This document shows positions 1 through 13,609 of a stretch of 46,639 nt of DNA, piece after piece. Location of the stretch: contig BEXV01000309.1 of the NCBI GenBank assembly GCA_003118195.1, positions 134,853 through 181,491 of the forward strand. The letters are read 5' to 3'. The notes under the pieces were generated by a model that searched no databases, was not told the DNA's origin, and worked only from the letters and a program-made list of their open reading frames with translations. The stretch comes from Hemicentrotus pulcherrimus (Eukaryota; Echinodermata; Echinoidea; Camarodonta; Strongylocentrotidae). The position numbers were made by a program, and so were the translations under genes. Positions within the stretch are counted from its first letter, which is position 1. Each line of letters starts with the position of its first letter.

Positions 1-686
1 CATGTATGTCATGGAAATCGCTTTACAATGTACAACTCCTTGTATTCTTCTCCTTATATATATCAGATCATAGAGCTCATTTGATTGAATTTTGTTTTCC
101 ATCTACAATACTGCAGAGATGTGCTATACTTTGCACCTAAAGCATCTAAATTGAATATGATTGCATTTTGTATTTATTTTTATACATTACAAATATGTGT
201 TTCCTATGGTATGTTTATTCAATAATTACACTTATTGAATAGTAATCACACTTTTATTTTCAAAATTGACATTGATCATCTTTGATCTGAAATCTCTAAA
301 ATCAAATTCAGTCATGTTAAAAATCCTGTTATTATCATACATATTATGTGCATGTACATTATAAATGTCATCTTTTTTGTACGTGGTTTAGTTACGGTCT
401 TCAGGTATTAGGAACTGTGACATTTATACACCGTAACTTTAGTTATTGGCCTTTTGTTTACCATTAGGTAGAGAAAGCGTTTTCACTGTTTGCCTTAGAG
501 ATTAACCATTTACCCAAATCATGAAGGTATATTTGCAATAATGGAATGGATTCCAATTTCACTATAGGAATTAAGGTATGAGAATGCAATAGAGCCGATA
601 AGTGCCCTTTGTGTTACAATTTGGAGGTTTATATCTGGAAAGCAATTGTTCTTCATTTTGAGACGTATCAAATTGTGAGGGAACAA

Positions 687-868
687 GCCTCCAACTCCAC
701 CATTTTCTCTCCCGTCCTCTCTCTGTCCTCTCTCTATCTCTTCTACCTCCCACTTCTCTCTTTTCATCTCTTCTTCTCCTCCTCATTATCCTCTATCCCT
801 AGTCTCCATCATCATTCCTTCATCCCTTCATCTATCCTCTCTCCCCCTCTCTGACTCTGTCTCTCTAG
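687..868 (+). repeat. Pyrimidine-rich tract
   Basis: About 180 bases almost wholly C and T on the plus strand, an irregular mix of CTCT, CCTCT and TTCTCC. The open frames across it have only Ser/Leu/Pro/Phe-type composition and are not genes. Confidence 0.85.
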
Positions 869-2917
869 GCCTGTCTACATCAGCTCAAGTTTGCCAAATA
901 ACCTGCTATTTTCAGACTTGGGATATTATCCCAAAGCTCAAAATTGCGTCTTCACAAGACCGATACGCTTATCACAAACTAGCTTGGACGGGCACAAATT
1001 AGCCTGCTTCTTCCCAAATAGTGGGACATTTTGGAAACAAGACCAAGATTTCTCCGAATATTTGAGACTGTAGGCGCAATGAGATCCAGACTCCAAGACA
1101 AATACCCAACAACAAATGCAATCTTCCAACCATCCCTATATATAAATCTATAGAGTACCCAGTTTAAAACCTGAGGAATGAGTCTTGATCTCTCCCATGC
1201 GTCTTCCTCGTCTTGCTTGAAGGTACAATGATATCATTACGATGCTGATTTTTTCCTCCTGAACTCTATTGTTGATGGGTTGTAATCGGCCCTTGCAAAT
1301 ATGTCGCATCTTTCAGCCGTCCATTTCAATTGAATCAATCAAGATACATGTGGGTATGCTTCGATGGTGATCTTACAATGCTACAAGTTGATTGATCGTT
1401 TCAACACCTGAACAATACGATGGGGGAGAAAAGAGTATTATTGGGCTATTTGAATTGAAGTCAAGGCTAGGATTATCTAGATCATGTATTTTTACATTTA
1501 GTTATAATGCCCTCCGGCCTTAAAGAGACAAAACAAGGATTCAGAAACGAAGAATGGTGACGTGCAAGACGATTTGAAAAATAGTAGATTTATTGATTGC
1601 TGTAAACCATAACTGTTAATACAAGTTCATTAGTACCAGTCTCGTTTTTGTTGCAAGTAGTTTATCAATTCTAAATATTTATATTTTGGTGCAAGCTTCT
1701 TTAACTTTTGTTAATCTCTACCACTTGCAAAAAGAATTCTAATTATTTTGCAAAGTTTCTTGTTTAAAAGTACATGAATAGGCAAGCAATGCTAGTAGAT
1801 AAAATACAAAACCAGGTCATTCGCAGGTTAATAGTCATATAAGTGACATGTATCCTCAATAGAGAAACACCAACCAAAGCAAGATAGAGTATCATGTTTC
1901 AAAGACAACTATGACATTTAGTATGACGGTCAGCCAGTCCAGTTTTTCATTTATTATTGAAAATGTCTGGTAATAATTTACCTACACCCTGAGGGTAGTA
2001 AAAAAGGAATCTGATTTGTAAACTGTTTTTTTGATTGATATGATTATTGTGTGAACCGCTTCCTTTGCAACCGGAAGTGGGTCCATTGTAAGGGCTAGTA
2101 TTATCTAGATGATGGTTATAGGATTTTTTCTTCTACTCCTTCTTCATAGGTAATCAAAATGTTTTAATATGCTTCCCATGTGATTTGGAATTATCATCCT
2201 TGATTTTTCCAACAACCACGGAAACAAAAGCAATGACATGTTCGAAGATGAAAAGTTATTGATACAGTACATCCGCAAAAACAATACGCATTATTATCTT
2301 TCAAACATTACTGCCAAAAAATGAAGTGATCAAAATGCTCATGAGACGAGGAAATAAATTTGGGTGATTAGAATTCGGTACATCAAGATGCCAGGTATCC
2401 CAACCTTTTTTTTAAAATAAAACTTTAGAAAATTTGCTTTTAAATGTGGTCCCAGGATATGTTGGCATATCAATACTCACCGTGTCTATTATGTTCAGCT
2501 ATCAATTAAGCGATGAATGATAGACTCTTCAATTCACAATAGATATCCCTGGTGTATTGCAATATCAAATGATTTCATAATTGCTCTGTAATGGAAGGTA
2601 TAAGTTGTCTGTTCAGAGGCAGAAGGGCATTTACTCTGAAAAATAGAAAAATAGAAGTTAATGCTCTTCCGGCTAGCAACAGACAAGGTTCGCCCTCTTT
2701 ACATGGCACGCACAATGTTTTTGTTTGATATATCATTTTTTGGCTTTGTATTTTGTTTGTTCGAGCCTTTGGAGACTTCTGTGGTTATGCTATTATGTGG
2801 TTTGAATCAATTTAAAAGTATGCCTATCTTTATCACATAAACATTAATCAATAAACAGCGTACATCCACAATTGCTTGTGGATGCCCACTTATTTTCCTG
2901 AAATTAAAAGTCAATCA

Positions 2918-2970
2918 CCTCTCTCTTGTTTTTCTCTCAGTCTCTCTCTCTCTCTCTCTGTTTCTCATTA

Positions 2971-3011
<41 letters not shown>
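2918..3011 (+). repeat. (CT)n microsatellite
   Basis: Nearly pure CT dinucleotide repeat, interrupted by GTTTCTCATTATCTTT in the middle. Confidence 0.95.
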
Positions 3012-3013
<2 letters not shown>

Positions 3014-5193
3014 ATATCTTAAAACAATGAGACTTCAATGTGAAGAGTATTAATTCACTTTCCTTTGATAATAGTCATTAAAAATGATTGTAACAACATT
3101 GATTTGCAAGTGAAGTTTATTTCTATCTTGCAAACCTAGTATTCAGTATTTTGATAAACCATACAATTCAATTCAATTTGCCTCATTACATGAATAATAT
3201 CATTTTTCATTTGATTTATTTGTATAGATTTAAGCTATATGCTCTGTTTCTTGAAGATAGTATGTAACATATTAAAAGAAAATGAAATAGTTTTCATTTT
3301 GCAGAACCATATCCTCTGATGCTGTGTGAAGTAATATATTTGCAATTTTCTGGCATAAGGAGAAAATATGAAAATTCTTACATTTTTTCATTCCCTAAAT
3401 CAAAATGCACTCGAACAGAAATGGATTTTATCGTTTACATATTAAATTTTTTTATAAAGTGATTCTTATCTTCTTCTCTTTTTTGTGCATTGCTTTTGCC
3501 ATTTGAAGTATCTTAGATGAATTTTAAGTCATATTTATTTGCTCTGGTTGAAAGGAGACACTTTCAGAATAAGATTTACTGTTTATTTTTGATAAGGTTC
3601 ATACAAAAAAGTCATCAGAAGTTCATTTCAAAGTTTTGTATATTGATAGGTAAACTGTTACTTTAAATTTCCTAGGGTCATTGAGATTCTGGACGACACA
3701 ATGCAACTCTTAAATTGTTATGTTTTTTTGTAATCCTTCACATGCGTTGCAATCAAACTTGAAGAGAATACTCTCTCTACAAATGTAATTTGATGGTCAT
3801 CTATATCTATTCAATAACCCTGTAAAGTAGAAGATTGTGATGCGAATATAGCCAACCATGGTTAGAAAGCAGAATGCACTATGCTGTATGAGGTCATACA
3901 AACAAATGTCAAGTATAATCTCAATTGACTTTCAAAAACACGTATCATATTGTTGTATCCCTCTTCACAAACAGGAACATTTTGATTGGATCAATTTCAT
4001 GTACCTCGTCTTTTCTGTTTCTTGATTATAATTCAGAATTGATTTGAAGGGATTGAAGTGCAAGATAGGGGTGAAAGGTGAGGCAAGGTGAGAGCCAAAA
4101 TGTTGTTAAAGCTGTGAAAATGACATATGAGTTAGTGCTCTTGATTTTTCAGCAGATGGTTTAGACTTAAAGCCTTCTGTTTCTATGATATGAAAATCAA
4201 TATTAAATTGATTCTCGCATGTCAGACACATGGAAAGCAAGCAATAAGCAAGTGCACACGAATGATTTTGGTATCCATTGTTCAAACACTAAAACACATC
4301 CTTGTCTGTGAGGAAAGTCATGGTGTCACTCTTAAGATGACTACTTGAGACATGAAAATCTCTTACCTTGAGAGATATATCTTTTGTTTGTTTTCAGATT
4401 GCTTGTTGGTGTTGGAAAATATTGAGATGAGAGCTGGATTAATATTGACTTGAAAGTGATGATTGATGGCTGGAGAGATGAGGATAATTACTAAAGTTTG
4501 GAAACTGATGTCACTAGTGTGTTATAGGTGGAGCGATAAGTAAGATATTTTTGTTTGAACCGGAGTAGATGCAACTCAGAGTAACAAAGTAACTGAAGAC
4601 ATTATTCTATTTCAATGCTGTCAAAGGAATACAAGGATTTCCATGACGGTATTGTTGAATGCTCCTGGCAGAATTATTTATGAGGAGTTGAAAATAAAGA
4701 GAGACCAACATATAATATACATGATTGATTAATCACTCTTAATAATCCTTAGTATTCTTTAACAATATTCTATCCTATGACCTTTGAAGGGTATTACCAA
4801 TTTCAGTTTGGATTCAGGCATGAGATGTTTGACAAGAGTTCTTTATCGGTTCTTATGATAAGCTTCCTGTAAGCTAGGCTATTGATAAATGTCTTCTGAT
4901 CAATTGCAATTAGTTTCATACACTTCAATAGTGGTGAAACGTGTCGTTGAGGTGATATATGAGTGCTGTTATTAACATTGGCAATTATTTTCAAAAGTCA
5001 AAATATTAATGTTTTGTCTTATCTTCACTGTCACTCTCCAAGTGCTCTTTAATTTCCTTCCATTATATTCTACACTTTGTTTGAAGAATGTCAACTGTTG
5101 AATTATTCATGCACGTATACCTGGTAGGCTTGGGAATTATTGCAGAATTCTTTACTTGGAAATGTTATGCTGTTTATTTGTTGGTTTTGTTGC

Positions 5194-5620
5194 TCATCCT
5201 CCTCTCTCTGCATGTTCCACTTCTCTTCTCCTCCTTCTCTCTCTCCCACTTCACTCTCTTCACCCCCTTCATCTGCATGCCCCTCTCCCATCTCTCTCCC
5301 CTCCCTGTTTCCCTTTCTCTCTCTCTCTCTTTCTTTTTGTCTATCCCTCTATGTATCACTCCCTCTATTTCTCTCCCCATCTATATGTATATGTATGTCA
5401 CCTACACGTATGTCACTTTTCCTTTGTCTCTGTTTCTCTTTCTATCTATCTGTATTTCTTTCTTTCTGTCCATCTGTCTATCTGTCTCTCTGTGTCTGTC
5501 TCTCTCTCTCTCTCTCTGTCTCTATTTCTCTGCCTATGTCTCCCTTCTCCTTCTTTCACTCTTCTTCCATATTATTCCCTCTTATTCCCCACTTGTTCAT
5601 CACTTCTTTCTCACCCACAT
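5194..5620 (+). repeat. Long pyrimidine tract with CT and TCTG/TCTA repeats
   Basis: Over 400 bases dominated by C and T on the plus strand, with (CT)n, (TCTG)n and (TCTA)n runs and a short ATGTATATGTATGT interruption at about 5385-5400. Several overlapping open frames up to about 200 codons cross it; all are low-complexity artefacts. Confidence 0.9.
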
Positions 5621-6711
5621 CTCACCTACATCATGGGCACATGTTTCTCCCATGACTGTTCCCTTCATCCTGTTATCCCTCGTCATTCCCTGATCAAAAA
5701 CCTCCGCTGCTAATATGAGCAAGTTCAGGCTCCAGCCCCCATTAGGGTGAGGGGACACGTACGACTTCGATCCCAAAATGCATTTATCATCCGATTTTTT
5801 GTTTGAGAAGTGTCTTTTTTGAGTGCTCCTGCCTTCTTCTGACTTTTTTATGCCGAAAATTAGCTGGAATTATTCATCCCAGCAACTTAAGAATCATTGA
5901 AGCTACCAGTTGTCAGCGGGTACATTGGCAGGGTGCTCTTAATTGAAATCTGAACAAAATAGATTATGTTTGAGTAGTCGATCATTATTAATGATAATAT
6001 ATAAGTAATTCCCCTTTGAGCATTTACTTTATTATAGATACTGTCATGACAAATATTGGTATTATCCAGACATAGGTTAGATGAATGATTTGATAGAAAT
6101 AGAGAATGATTAAGAAAGAAAAGGGTAGAAGTCATCGTCGCTATCCTCTCTCTGATCTGATGAGGCATTTTCTTTAAAAACAAATTTGGTTTACATTTCA
6201 TTAAAAAGAAACTTGCAAGAGTAATGTATTTGTTCATAAACTTTAATAACGATGCTGATTATATTGGCTCTGCAATTGGTTTGTGAATGAAATGGTCTAG
6301 AAGTTCAGAATTATGAAAGTTTGTAGTAAAGAGGAAGAACAGTCCACCACAAACAATTATTATCTTCTCTCTTTTTCTTTGGTATAGTATATCTCAAGGT
6401 AAAGAACTAGACACCAAACTACATCCATATCTACTGCAGATAAGCAATGTGAGAAGATGTGTTTACGCTACACTTCGGTGTCATGTCAGGAAATTTGTAA
6501 GGGCTTGGTTGATCACATCTTGTTTCTCAATTTGGCAACAACAATATTGTTCTTTTAATGCTACATTGTTCCAATAAGAATTAATTTCTCTGAAAGGAAC
6601 TTATATGGGTAGAATTTGATTCTTTTCGAAAAGCTGAAAACAGCCTCATTTGATCAAAGATCAGTGATTCTGAAACTCTAAATGTCGCCGATTTGAATGG
6701 TGCATGTATAA

Positions 6712-6744
6712 TTTTTTTTTTTTTTTTTTTTTTTTTGGGGGGGG
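6712..6744 (+). repeat. T25-G8 homopolymer junction
   Basis: An uninterrupted T run (6712-6736) is followed directly by eight G. No upstream retroposon body is recognisable. Confidence 0.95.
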
Positions 6745-7113
6745 TCTTTTCTAGTCATGCATCGGGTATATTGTTTAGGCTTGTTGGTCTAGTAGGTCTC
6801 ATCCTACCATAGCAGTGTTTAGTTCACACATTTTTCTGAAGCCTTTGATTACTTGAGAACAAGTGGATGTAAATAGGTCATAGTAAGTGCTTTAAATAGT
6901 GTTATTGATGTGGGATATAAAGCACTTAATCCCCTCCTTTATATAGGGATGAAGATGGTAGACTGAGGTCATCTTGGCAGGAATATGGTGTGTCACAGTG
7001 CCCCTGTAGTCAGTGACAGTGATTACTTGCTTGCTTTCTTTTATTTGATAGTCTGCCAAAAAACCTGAAAGTCCTTCTGACTCTCAGCGGATCCTTGTAT
7101 TATGTGAATAGCT

Positions 7114-7307
7114 TTAAAGCCCCACTGCACTACTTATAGCTACTTGCGCCCTCCATGTAGCAAACAATGCCTGATGGGTGCCTGTTGGTCCCCATGATCC
7201 CCTTATTCTTTTGTTAATTGAGAGCTGATTTGATGATAAACCACCTCTCAGTGACCTTGCAGGAAGGTCTAATATTCCCTGGCCAAACTAGTGCAGACAG
7301 GATTTAA
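7114..7307 (+). mobile_element. TTAA miniature element, family A, copy 1
   Basis: A 194 bp element bounded by TTAA (7114-7117 and 7304-7307). The left end is TTAAAGCCCCACTGCACTA and the right end, reversed, TTAAATCCTGTCTGCACTA. An inverted copy at 21426-21620 aligns along its whole length, including the shared core GCAAACAATGCCT. It has no coding capacity. TTAA sites with TTAAAG ends suggest the Kolobok/T2 group rather than piggyBac, whose ends usually start CCC. Confidence 0.85.
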
Positions 7308-8035
7308 ACAGATTTTCAGTTTGATATTTGGGGGAAACGTATGAAGAATTATGATGTGATATTTAAGATAAAGCAAAAAATGCAGATTAACTGCGGCTAC
7401 AGAGAGTATAGACTGCATTTGAGAATTAGATAATAATGATTTGAGGGAACATTATTAAAAAACATTGAAAACACACCTTGGAAATACTCATGTATAATGC
7501 TCGTTTGATAGTAAATTAAAATGATTTTACAGCTCCAGTTGGCCTTGTATCTATATCTTGTAATTCATATTTTAGTCATGAATATCATAACAAAAAGGAA
7601 TATGAATGAGACAATTAATCATTCAATATTTCTTTGTTTACTGAAAAGGGATCCCCGTTTATGTTAAAGGTCAAACAGACAAGGAATTTGTGAGAGAAAA
7701 AAAGAGAAACTTATGCATTCATGAGGGACAACATGATACCTGACATCTCTACCCATTCATGAAATCAATATTCACAGTAGCATTATGTTTGCTTATAAAT
7801 TAAGTGCGCTCGATAGGTTTAATTAAGTTCGCTGTGCACTTCCAATTTGATTATCCAAGATATTTTTTCTGCGGCACGTGCAGTGACTATTCCTAAGGCA
7901 CATTTATGCATAGATGGTTAGTACTGAAAGTTAATCAATGGCATGGGGTAAGATATGCATCACGTTTGGTGTTATTGAAAATGACAGTTGGAAATAAAGA
8001 TTTTTTTGTTATTCATGACTATATTATTTTATTGA

Positions 8036-8036
8036 C

Positions 8037-8086
<50 letters not shown>

Positions 8087-8097
8087 TGTATGTATAA
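8036..8097 (+). repeat. (TA)n-(TGTA)n compound microsatellite
   Basis: About eleven TA units followed by about nine TGTA units, then ATATACATACATG, which is the complement and could fold back. Confidence 0.95.
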
Positions 8098-8656
8098 TAT
8101 ACATACATGCTATAGAATACTATTCTATGAGTTTAGCTGGGTTCTAAACATCGAATATGTATCACATAAAAACCTGATTTATTCCTAAAGATATGAACTA
8201 CAATTTGATGAAAGTTGCTTTTCCAAGCAAAGGCCGTTGGTGAGATTTTTACTCTCAGTTGGGGGCAAACCCAATCCATAGTGCAATATCTAAATTGCAA
8301 TATTGACATTGAAATATTGGCATTGAAATATATTGGCACTTGTCTTTCTTTAGCTAACTTCCTTGAATTTGATTTTGCAGTGTAAAATACTATTCCTTGT
8401 ACAGGTCATGTACACTTCTTTGATTGTGCTCTATTTCTAAGTATAATGTAGTAGTTTTTGTAAATAAATTTATATCTCATGAAAAAGTTTTTTTTGTATA
8501 AATATAATGTAGTTTGTACTACTATCTTCAGTGACCTTACAATGGAGTATTAAAAAAATATCAACCTCACAATTGATTTTGTTAACCTTTATTAATATTC
8601 ACATGTATACTTCAAGAGAGTTTCACCTTCACAGATACCATATCAAAGAGAGGAGA

Positions 8657-8672
8657 GGGGGGGGGGGGGGGG
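8657..8672 (+). repeat. G16 homopolymer after a GA-rich stretch
   Basis: AGAGAGGAGA then sixteen G. Its length may not be accurate in the assembly. Confidence 0.9.
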
Positions 8673-9440
8673 TCAATACAGGACATTTGTGAATTTTCCC
8701 ATCACAGTCCGAACATTTCCGGTGTGCCTTTTGTTGACCACTGATGGGTGACGTAAGTTTCAAAAAGCGGTGAAAGCGAATCTATGTGATAGGAACCTGA
8801 AGGGGAAGAGGTCGGGGGACTGTGTTGCTTATTTTGACGTTTAATCAATACAGGATACGAAACTGTCATGGTCTTGCTTACCTACTCCCCTCCTTTATGT
8901 GTGCTATTGGATCTATTGGATCTATTTCAGTGATAGGGTACTGAAGCGGATGAGGGTAGCATGTATCTGATACAGGACAATGTAGAGTGTCAATTTTTGG
9001 TAGATCTGTCAGTGTTGCTATGACAACATCTAGAACCTGAATTATTATCTGTAACTTTGATTGAATGAGAATGTGAAATCTATTCCGTGTTTTAAATCTA
9101 ATTTACATCATCTACAGATTACTGTCTAATCATTGTTTGATCAAATTAGAATCATATTAGAAATTAGATCATATTGGCTGAAGGAACAACTCTTCAAAGT
9201 GGGATAAATTATGAGACCTTTGCGTGCTTACATATTCAATATAGTGACCAACACGGAATGTTAGATGCCTCTTCAATATGAAGGGGGGAACAAAATCATC
9301 TTTTTCTGCTTTGCATCCATCTGAGAGGCTGCTGTAGGCTATATGAAATGTTTTCTTTGAAAATAAGAAAGACACCGCCACCACTAGGGATCGTGATCCG
9401 ATTGTATCCCTCTCTAAGAAGAAGATTAACCCCTGTTCTT

Positions 9441-9690
9441 TGCAGGATTGTTATGACAATTTGTGTGAGCTTGGAGGGTGTGGTGTTCATAAAAAATTCT
9501 GTGCAGGGTGGTTATGACAATTTGTGTGTGCTTGAAGGGTGTGGTGTTCATACCATGTTATTTTTCAGGGATGTTATGACAATTTGTGTGTGCTTGAAGG
9601 GTGTGGTGTTCATACCATGTTATTTGCACGGATGTTATGACAATTTGTGTGTGCTTGGAGGCTGTGGTGTTCATACCATGTTTCATGACA
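9441..9690 (+). repeat. 61-62 bp minisatellite, four copies
   Basis: GTTATGACAATTTGTGTG recurs at 9450, 9511, 9573 and 9634 (periods 61, 62, 61), each followed by a CTTGRAGG-TGTGGTGTTCATA block. Because the period is close to but not a fixed multiple of three, the long open frame crossing it (9348-9710) reads the repeat in shifting frames, which argues against coding. Confidence 0.92.
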
Positions 9691-12600
9691 ACATTTTGAA
9701 TAGTCACTGAGGTCTTGATTGACTAGATACAGGGAAACATGTGGCGGTTATGAGCAAAGTAAGAGTACTTATTGTATGAAAGAGTTCAACCCAAGAGTGT
9801 GAAATCTACCTCCTCAAACCGATTCATGGTGCTATTTTGGTTGCATGATGTAGAGAGGCTCAAGCAATGCCCTTTTCTGATTCAATCACATTTTTCTATG
9901 GGTTATCTCACATTTTTCATACGGGTGACAATAAGATAGATGTTTTGTTCTACTACAAAAATCTACATCTAGGACAATTGATCTCATCTTGCCAAACATC
10001 AGGTTTTGTTTTTATGAGTGACTTTCACAACTGAGTTGGGATAGAAACAAAGCATACTCTGTATTATCAAACAAAAATTTCTTCCTCATTTAAGCTTGAC
10101 TGGACATTTTTGCTACCCGTACAGCAACTCTAAGGGAAAGTGGTTCAATTTAATACAGAGTTTCCTATTTGAGTGAGGTCAATGATAAGCTGTATGGATG
10201 TGTTCTTAATTGGCAAGCTTAATCTTAGCATTTAAATGGAGCAGGAAAGTAGGAACTGGGTCAGCTTTTGTTGTGGCCTCGCCTTTAACTGTCACTTATG
10301 TGAGCATCAAACAATCTCTTCATTTTTAATGGATGCGATTGAACTACTCAAAATATATTATGGAGAGAATAATATGACAGGTCCACTAAAAAGAAAATAC
10401 CATCCCGGAAAGTTGTCCACCACTACATCACAGTGACATTACAGTTTGAAAATGTTGAAGAGCCTCTACGTATAGCGATTGCAACTTTTAAAAAATCATG
10501 ACTTTCTCATTTTCACAGTCCAATTTTATTGAAACTTTCACCTGTATGCTGCTCTTTTGTGTTCCTTCTAAAGTTGTTTACTATCAAGGTTGGATTTCCC
10601 TTTAACCATAGTGACACCTCCTCTCTCTTTCCTGTAATATAATCTTTCATATGGAAATATATCTCTGTATTCTGTTTTAATGATTTAGGGTTTATGCATC
10701 AGTGTTGTACAGTTGTTTGTCATAGCTCTTTGTTTCTTTAACTGAGCAGGATATCAGAAATATACGGGCAATTTTCAGTATTTCTGTCCATTCTGATGTG
10801 TTCTCCTGCCAGGACTGTCTCCTTATGTATCGTATCTCATTGTTCCCATCGTACACGCTACCCAATTTCGTACAGGAATGTTGTCATGAATACTTGTGTC
10901 TCAGTTTCACATTCCATATTTGACATTGATAACAGCCTTGACATCAAGAAATTGCAATTCCTTGTTCAAATTGAAAGATAAAATATGTGAAATTAGTGCA
11001 TATTGGCCCAAACTGAAAGTAGCATTGACAATCTTACAATAGAGTCACTAATTAGGATACGGGTAATATGTACAATACTGCAATTCAATTGTTCTGAGAA
11101 GAGTGACTTTCATTCATCCATATAAGTGTGATTTTTAGATAAAAGACGGACAGAACACAACTCCATCACAGTTTACCTTTGATCAACCTTTTTTTAAAAT
11201 AGAAATCATTATTTTTAGGAGTTAATTATACCACCCCATAATTCTCTGTGTTATATCACTTGATTTTGGCTGTCTGACGAGGAAATCGTTTCGAGCATTG
11301 TAATTCAGAGATGACCTACGAATCGTGTTGATAAATCTTCAATTAATAGAACACAACCCCGTTGCAGTTCACTGTTGATTACCTTGTTTCTTTTGAGATA
11401 TCACAGTTTTAGTGTTTATTTCTAAGAGTTAACTATACCATCCCATAATACTCGGTGTTTAATATAGCTAATCACTTGGTAATGGCTTTCTGATGAGAAA
11501 ATTGTCTCCTAGATTACAAGTCGGAGATGAGCTTCCAATCGTGTTGACTGATAGAAATTCAAGAATTCCCCCAAAAGAGTAAAGTATCTACAGAGGGAAG
11601 ATTACTTAGTCATCCTAACATGTGAATCTTGCCTGCATTAATTGCCCTTTCATAGCTACCAGATAACCTGTTTAGAGTCAGAAGGATGTTATCTTAATTT
11701 AAAATTATACAAGTTAATGCCATTCTGGCTCCAAACAGATGATCAATCATTACAATGAAAACTGCCTTGAATTTTATATTCAACCTACTAGATTCTCTGT
11801 GAAAAAAATACCTTTTCATCACCATCATGCCCTCCACCTTCACTGTATAGTATCTTAGAACTTCAAAGAAATAAAATGGTGCTGCACAAGCCCAAACATG
11901 ATGATGTGCAGGTAGGAAGAGATTATGTCAAGACATTAAAAGTAAGTTAATTTTGGACAGAGAAATCTGGTTTGTGTTTAATAGGATTTGTACAGGTCTG
12001 TTTTTTTGGTTGACACCCCTGAACCTATAATTTTCTCTGCCCTCAAACTCTGTTCTAATACTGCTCTTTCTGTTAACAACTCATAAAAATTTGAGCTCCT
12101 GGAACGTCAACTTAATTGTAGCTAAAGAGGACAAAATAAATAATGTCTTGCTGAGACGAAATCCTGTTTGTGCATTAACTATAGTAGAATAAACTCAAGT
12201 TTAACAGATCAGAACATAAGTGACGTCATAATTAAAGAACCAATCATAGACCTGAAAATGGAGTAGGACCCCAAAATGGAAGAACCCAACAAGAAGGAAG
12301 AACCAATAGTATGGAAGGGTGATCATGAGGTGTTCTGAATATAAACGAGAACCAAACAAAAGAACCACATGAGGTGGAAATGGAATGGGAGAAACAAAGT
12401 GTGACAATGGCAATGTGAGTAATGTGTGAATGTGGAGAGGGGGAGTGGAGGTCGTGAGCTGAAATGTAAATGAGATGCAAAAGAGATGTTAATCATAGAG
12501 TATGGAAAGCAATATGTAAAACCATAAGAATGTACAGCGCCCCCCAAATACCACTGCAGCAAAAGAAAAAACAATTTATATGTGAATAAATGGCAAGATG

Positions 12601-12696
12601 GTGTGAACAAAAAAAGTACCGGTACCTACATTATGTCTGACAAGGGCTCAAGGCATATTCCCTTAGTGTTGTGTTGCATTGTATGAGACAGAAATG
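9691..12696. other. Gene-free region with an old tandem duplication
   Basis: Beyond the duplication at 11153-11560 only AT-rich sequence is seen. CCCTTTAAC near 10597 resembles a right TTAA-element end. The only weak left match (CTAAGGGAAAGTGG, about 10130) is not convincing. Confidence 0.5.
11153..11560 (+). repeat. Diverged 196 bp tandem duplication
   Basis: GAACACAAC occurs at 11153 and 11349. The two following segments keep the same order of blocks (GTTAA-TATACCA-CCCATAAT, TCTGA-GA-AAAT, GAGATGA-CT-C-AATCGTGTTGA). Similarity is moderate, so the duplication is old. I see no reading frame kept in both halves. Confidence 0.75.
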
Positions 12697-13075
12697 TTAA
12701 AGACCTTATCCAATGAAAATACAACTTTATATTAATGCAAAGCTGACTGAACGTAGAAATTTCAAATATAAAGGAATACAAAATATTTTTCAATTTCAGT
12801 ATTGCACATAAGCAAATTAAAACCTCATTCACCCTTCCAAATTATGGATGAACAAGGGTCAGATTTGCCGCAGTTACAGTGACAACATAGCATGTGGACC
12901 CGATTGTCCTGCCTGAAATGATGCAAAGTCATTGTCAGTATGTGTACTCCACAAACGATGTTGTCATCAAGTCGATAGCTAGTTTTCAGGTCGACAAACT
13001 TCCAATCTATGGCATATTAGCTTTCCATTGATTTGTGATTCATCTGTTGCATTTTACTTCAGACAGGGTCTTTAA
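12697..13075. mobile_element. Probable TTAA miniature element, family F
   Basis: TTAA lies at 12697-12700 and 13072-13075. The left end is TTAAAGACCTTATCCAATG and the right end, reversed, TTAAAGACCCTGTCTGAAG. The first nine positions match, then about half of the next fourteen, with mostly transition differences. The element is 379 bp with no coding capacity. Only one copy is seen, so this call is weaker than A-E. Confidence 0.58.
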
Positions 13076-13609
13076 GCGCACAAGGATCATTTAATTTCAG
13101 TAGTCAGTTGCAATCTAATACCTAATCAGTCAATACGATCAAAACATATCAATTCATTATTTTCTGTATCCACTTATCATTTTTAACCAGCTGAATACTT
13201 CAAGTGACTAATGTGAGAAGAGCATGTTTCAGGAAAGTGTAGTTGTCTTCATAGGGTTAAACTATGATTTAGCTCACGTGCGCATGATGTATGCTCTAAC
13301 TCTTTATCGTAGTAGGATATTGACACTCAAAATCTAATGCAAGTTGTGTAAAATGCATCTACCATATCTCCCAAAGGGTTGAAACAGTGGACTAGCTCAA
13401 TTAAGTGCATTTTGAATGCTGAGTAATATGTTCTTTATCCTAGCAGGTTAGAGGCACTTTCATGTTCTCCACTGAAATGACAATCTGTGCAAACATGGTC
13501 GCATGTTGTCCAAGGGGGGTAAGGCTTTAATATGTGGTGCTCCGTAATCAAGCTTCTATAGTCAACTGTGTTACAACTATCATTAAGTTTGGACTTGATT
13601 GAAATGGTG

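Larger units (their letters stand above)
1..5193. other. Gene-free AT-rich region
   Basis: Apart from the pyrimidine tracts at 687-868 and 2918-3011, I see no exon with supporting splice sites, no RNA gene and no transposon ends that pair. Confidence 0.6.
5621..9440. other. Gene-free region with family A element and microsatellites
   Basis: It contains the T25-G8 junction, family A copy 1, the TA/TGTA microsatellite and a G run. A lone TTAAAGGTCAAAC (about 7661) could be one end of another TTAA element, but no partner end was found. Confidence 0.55.

Noticed and set aside
5088..5713. Overlapping open frames of 170-201 codons
   Set aside because: They are translations of a pyrimidine tract; the products are only Ser, Leu, Phe and Pro runs, and all three frames are equally open.
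7114..7307. Assignment of the TTAA elements to piggyBac
   Set aside because: TTAA sites alone allow it, but piggyBac ends usually begin CCC; TTAAAG ends fit Kolobok/T2 better. Not fully excluded.
9348..9710. A 120-codon open frame with repeated VFI and CGVHT peptides
   Set aside because: It crosses a 61-62 bp minisatellite whose period shifts the frame from copy to copy; the peptide repeats are by-products of DNA repetition.
10130..10602. Possible seventh TTAA element
   Set aside because: Only the right end (CCCTTTAAC) looks right; the left candidate lacks TTAA and matches poorly.
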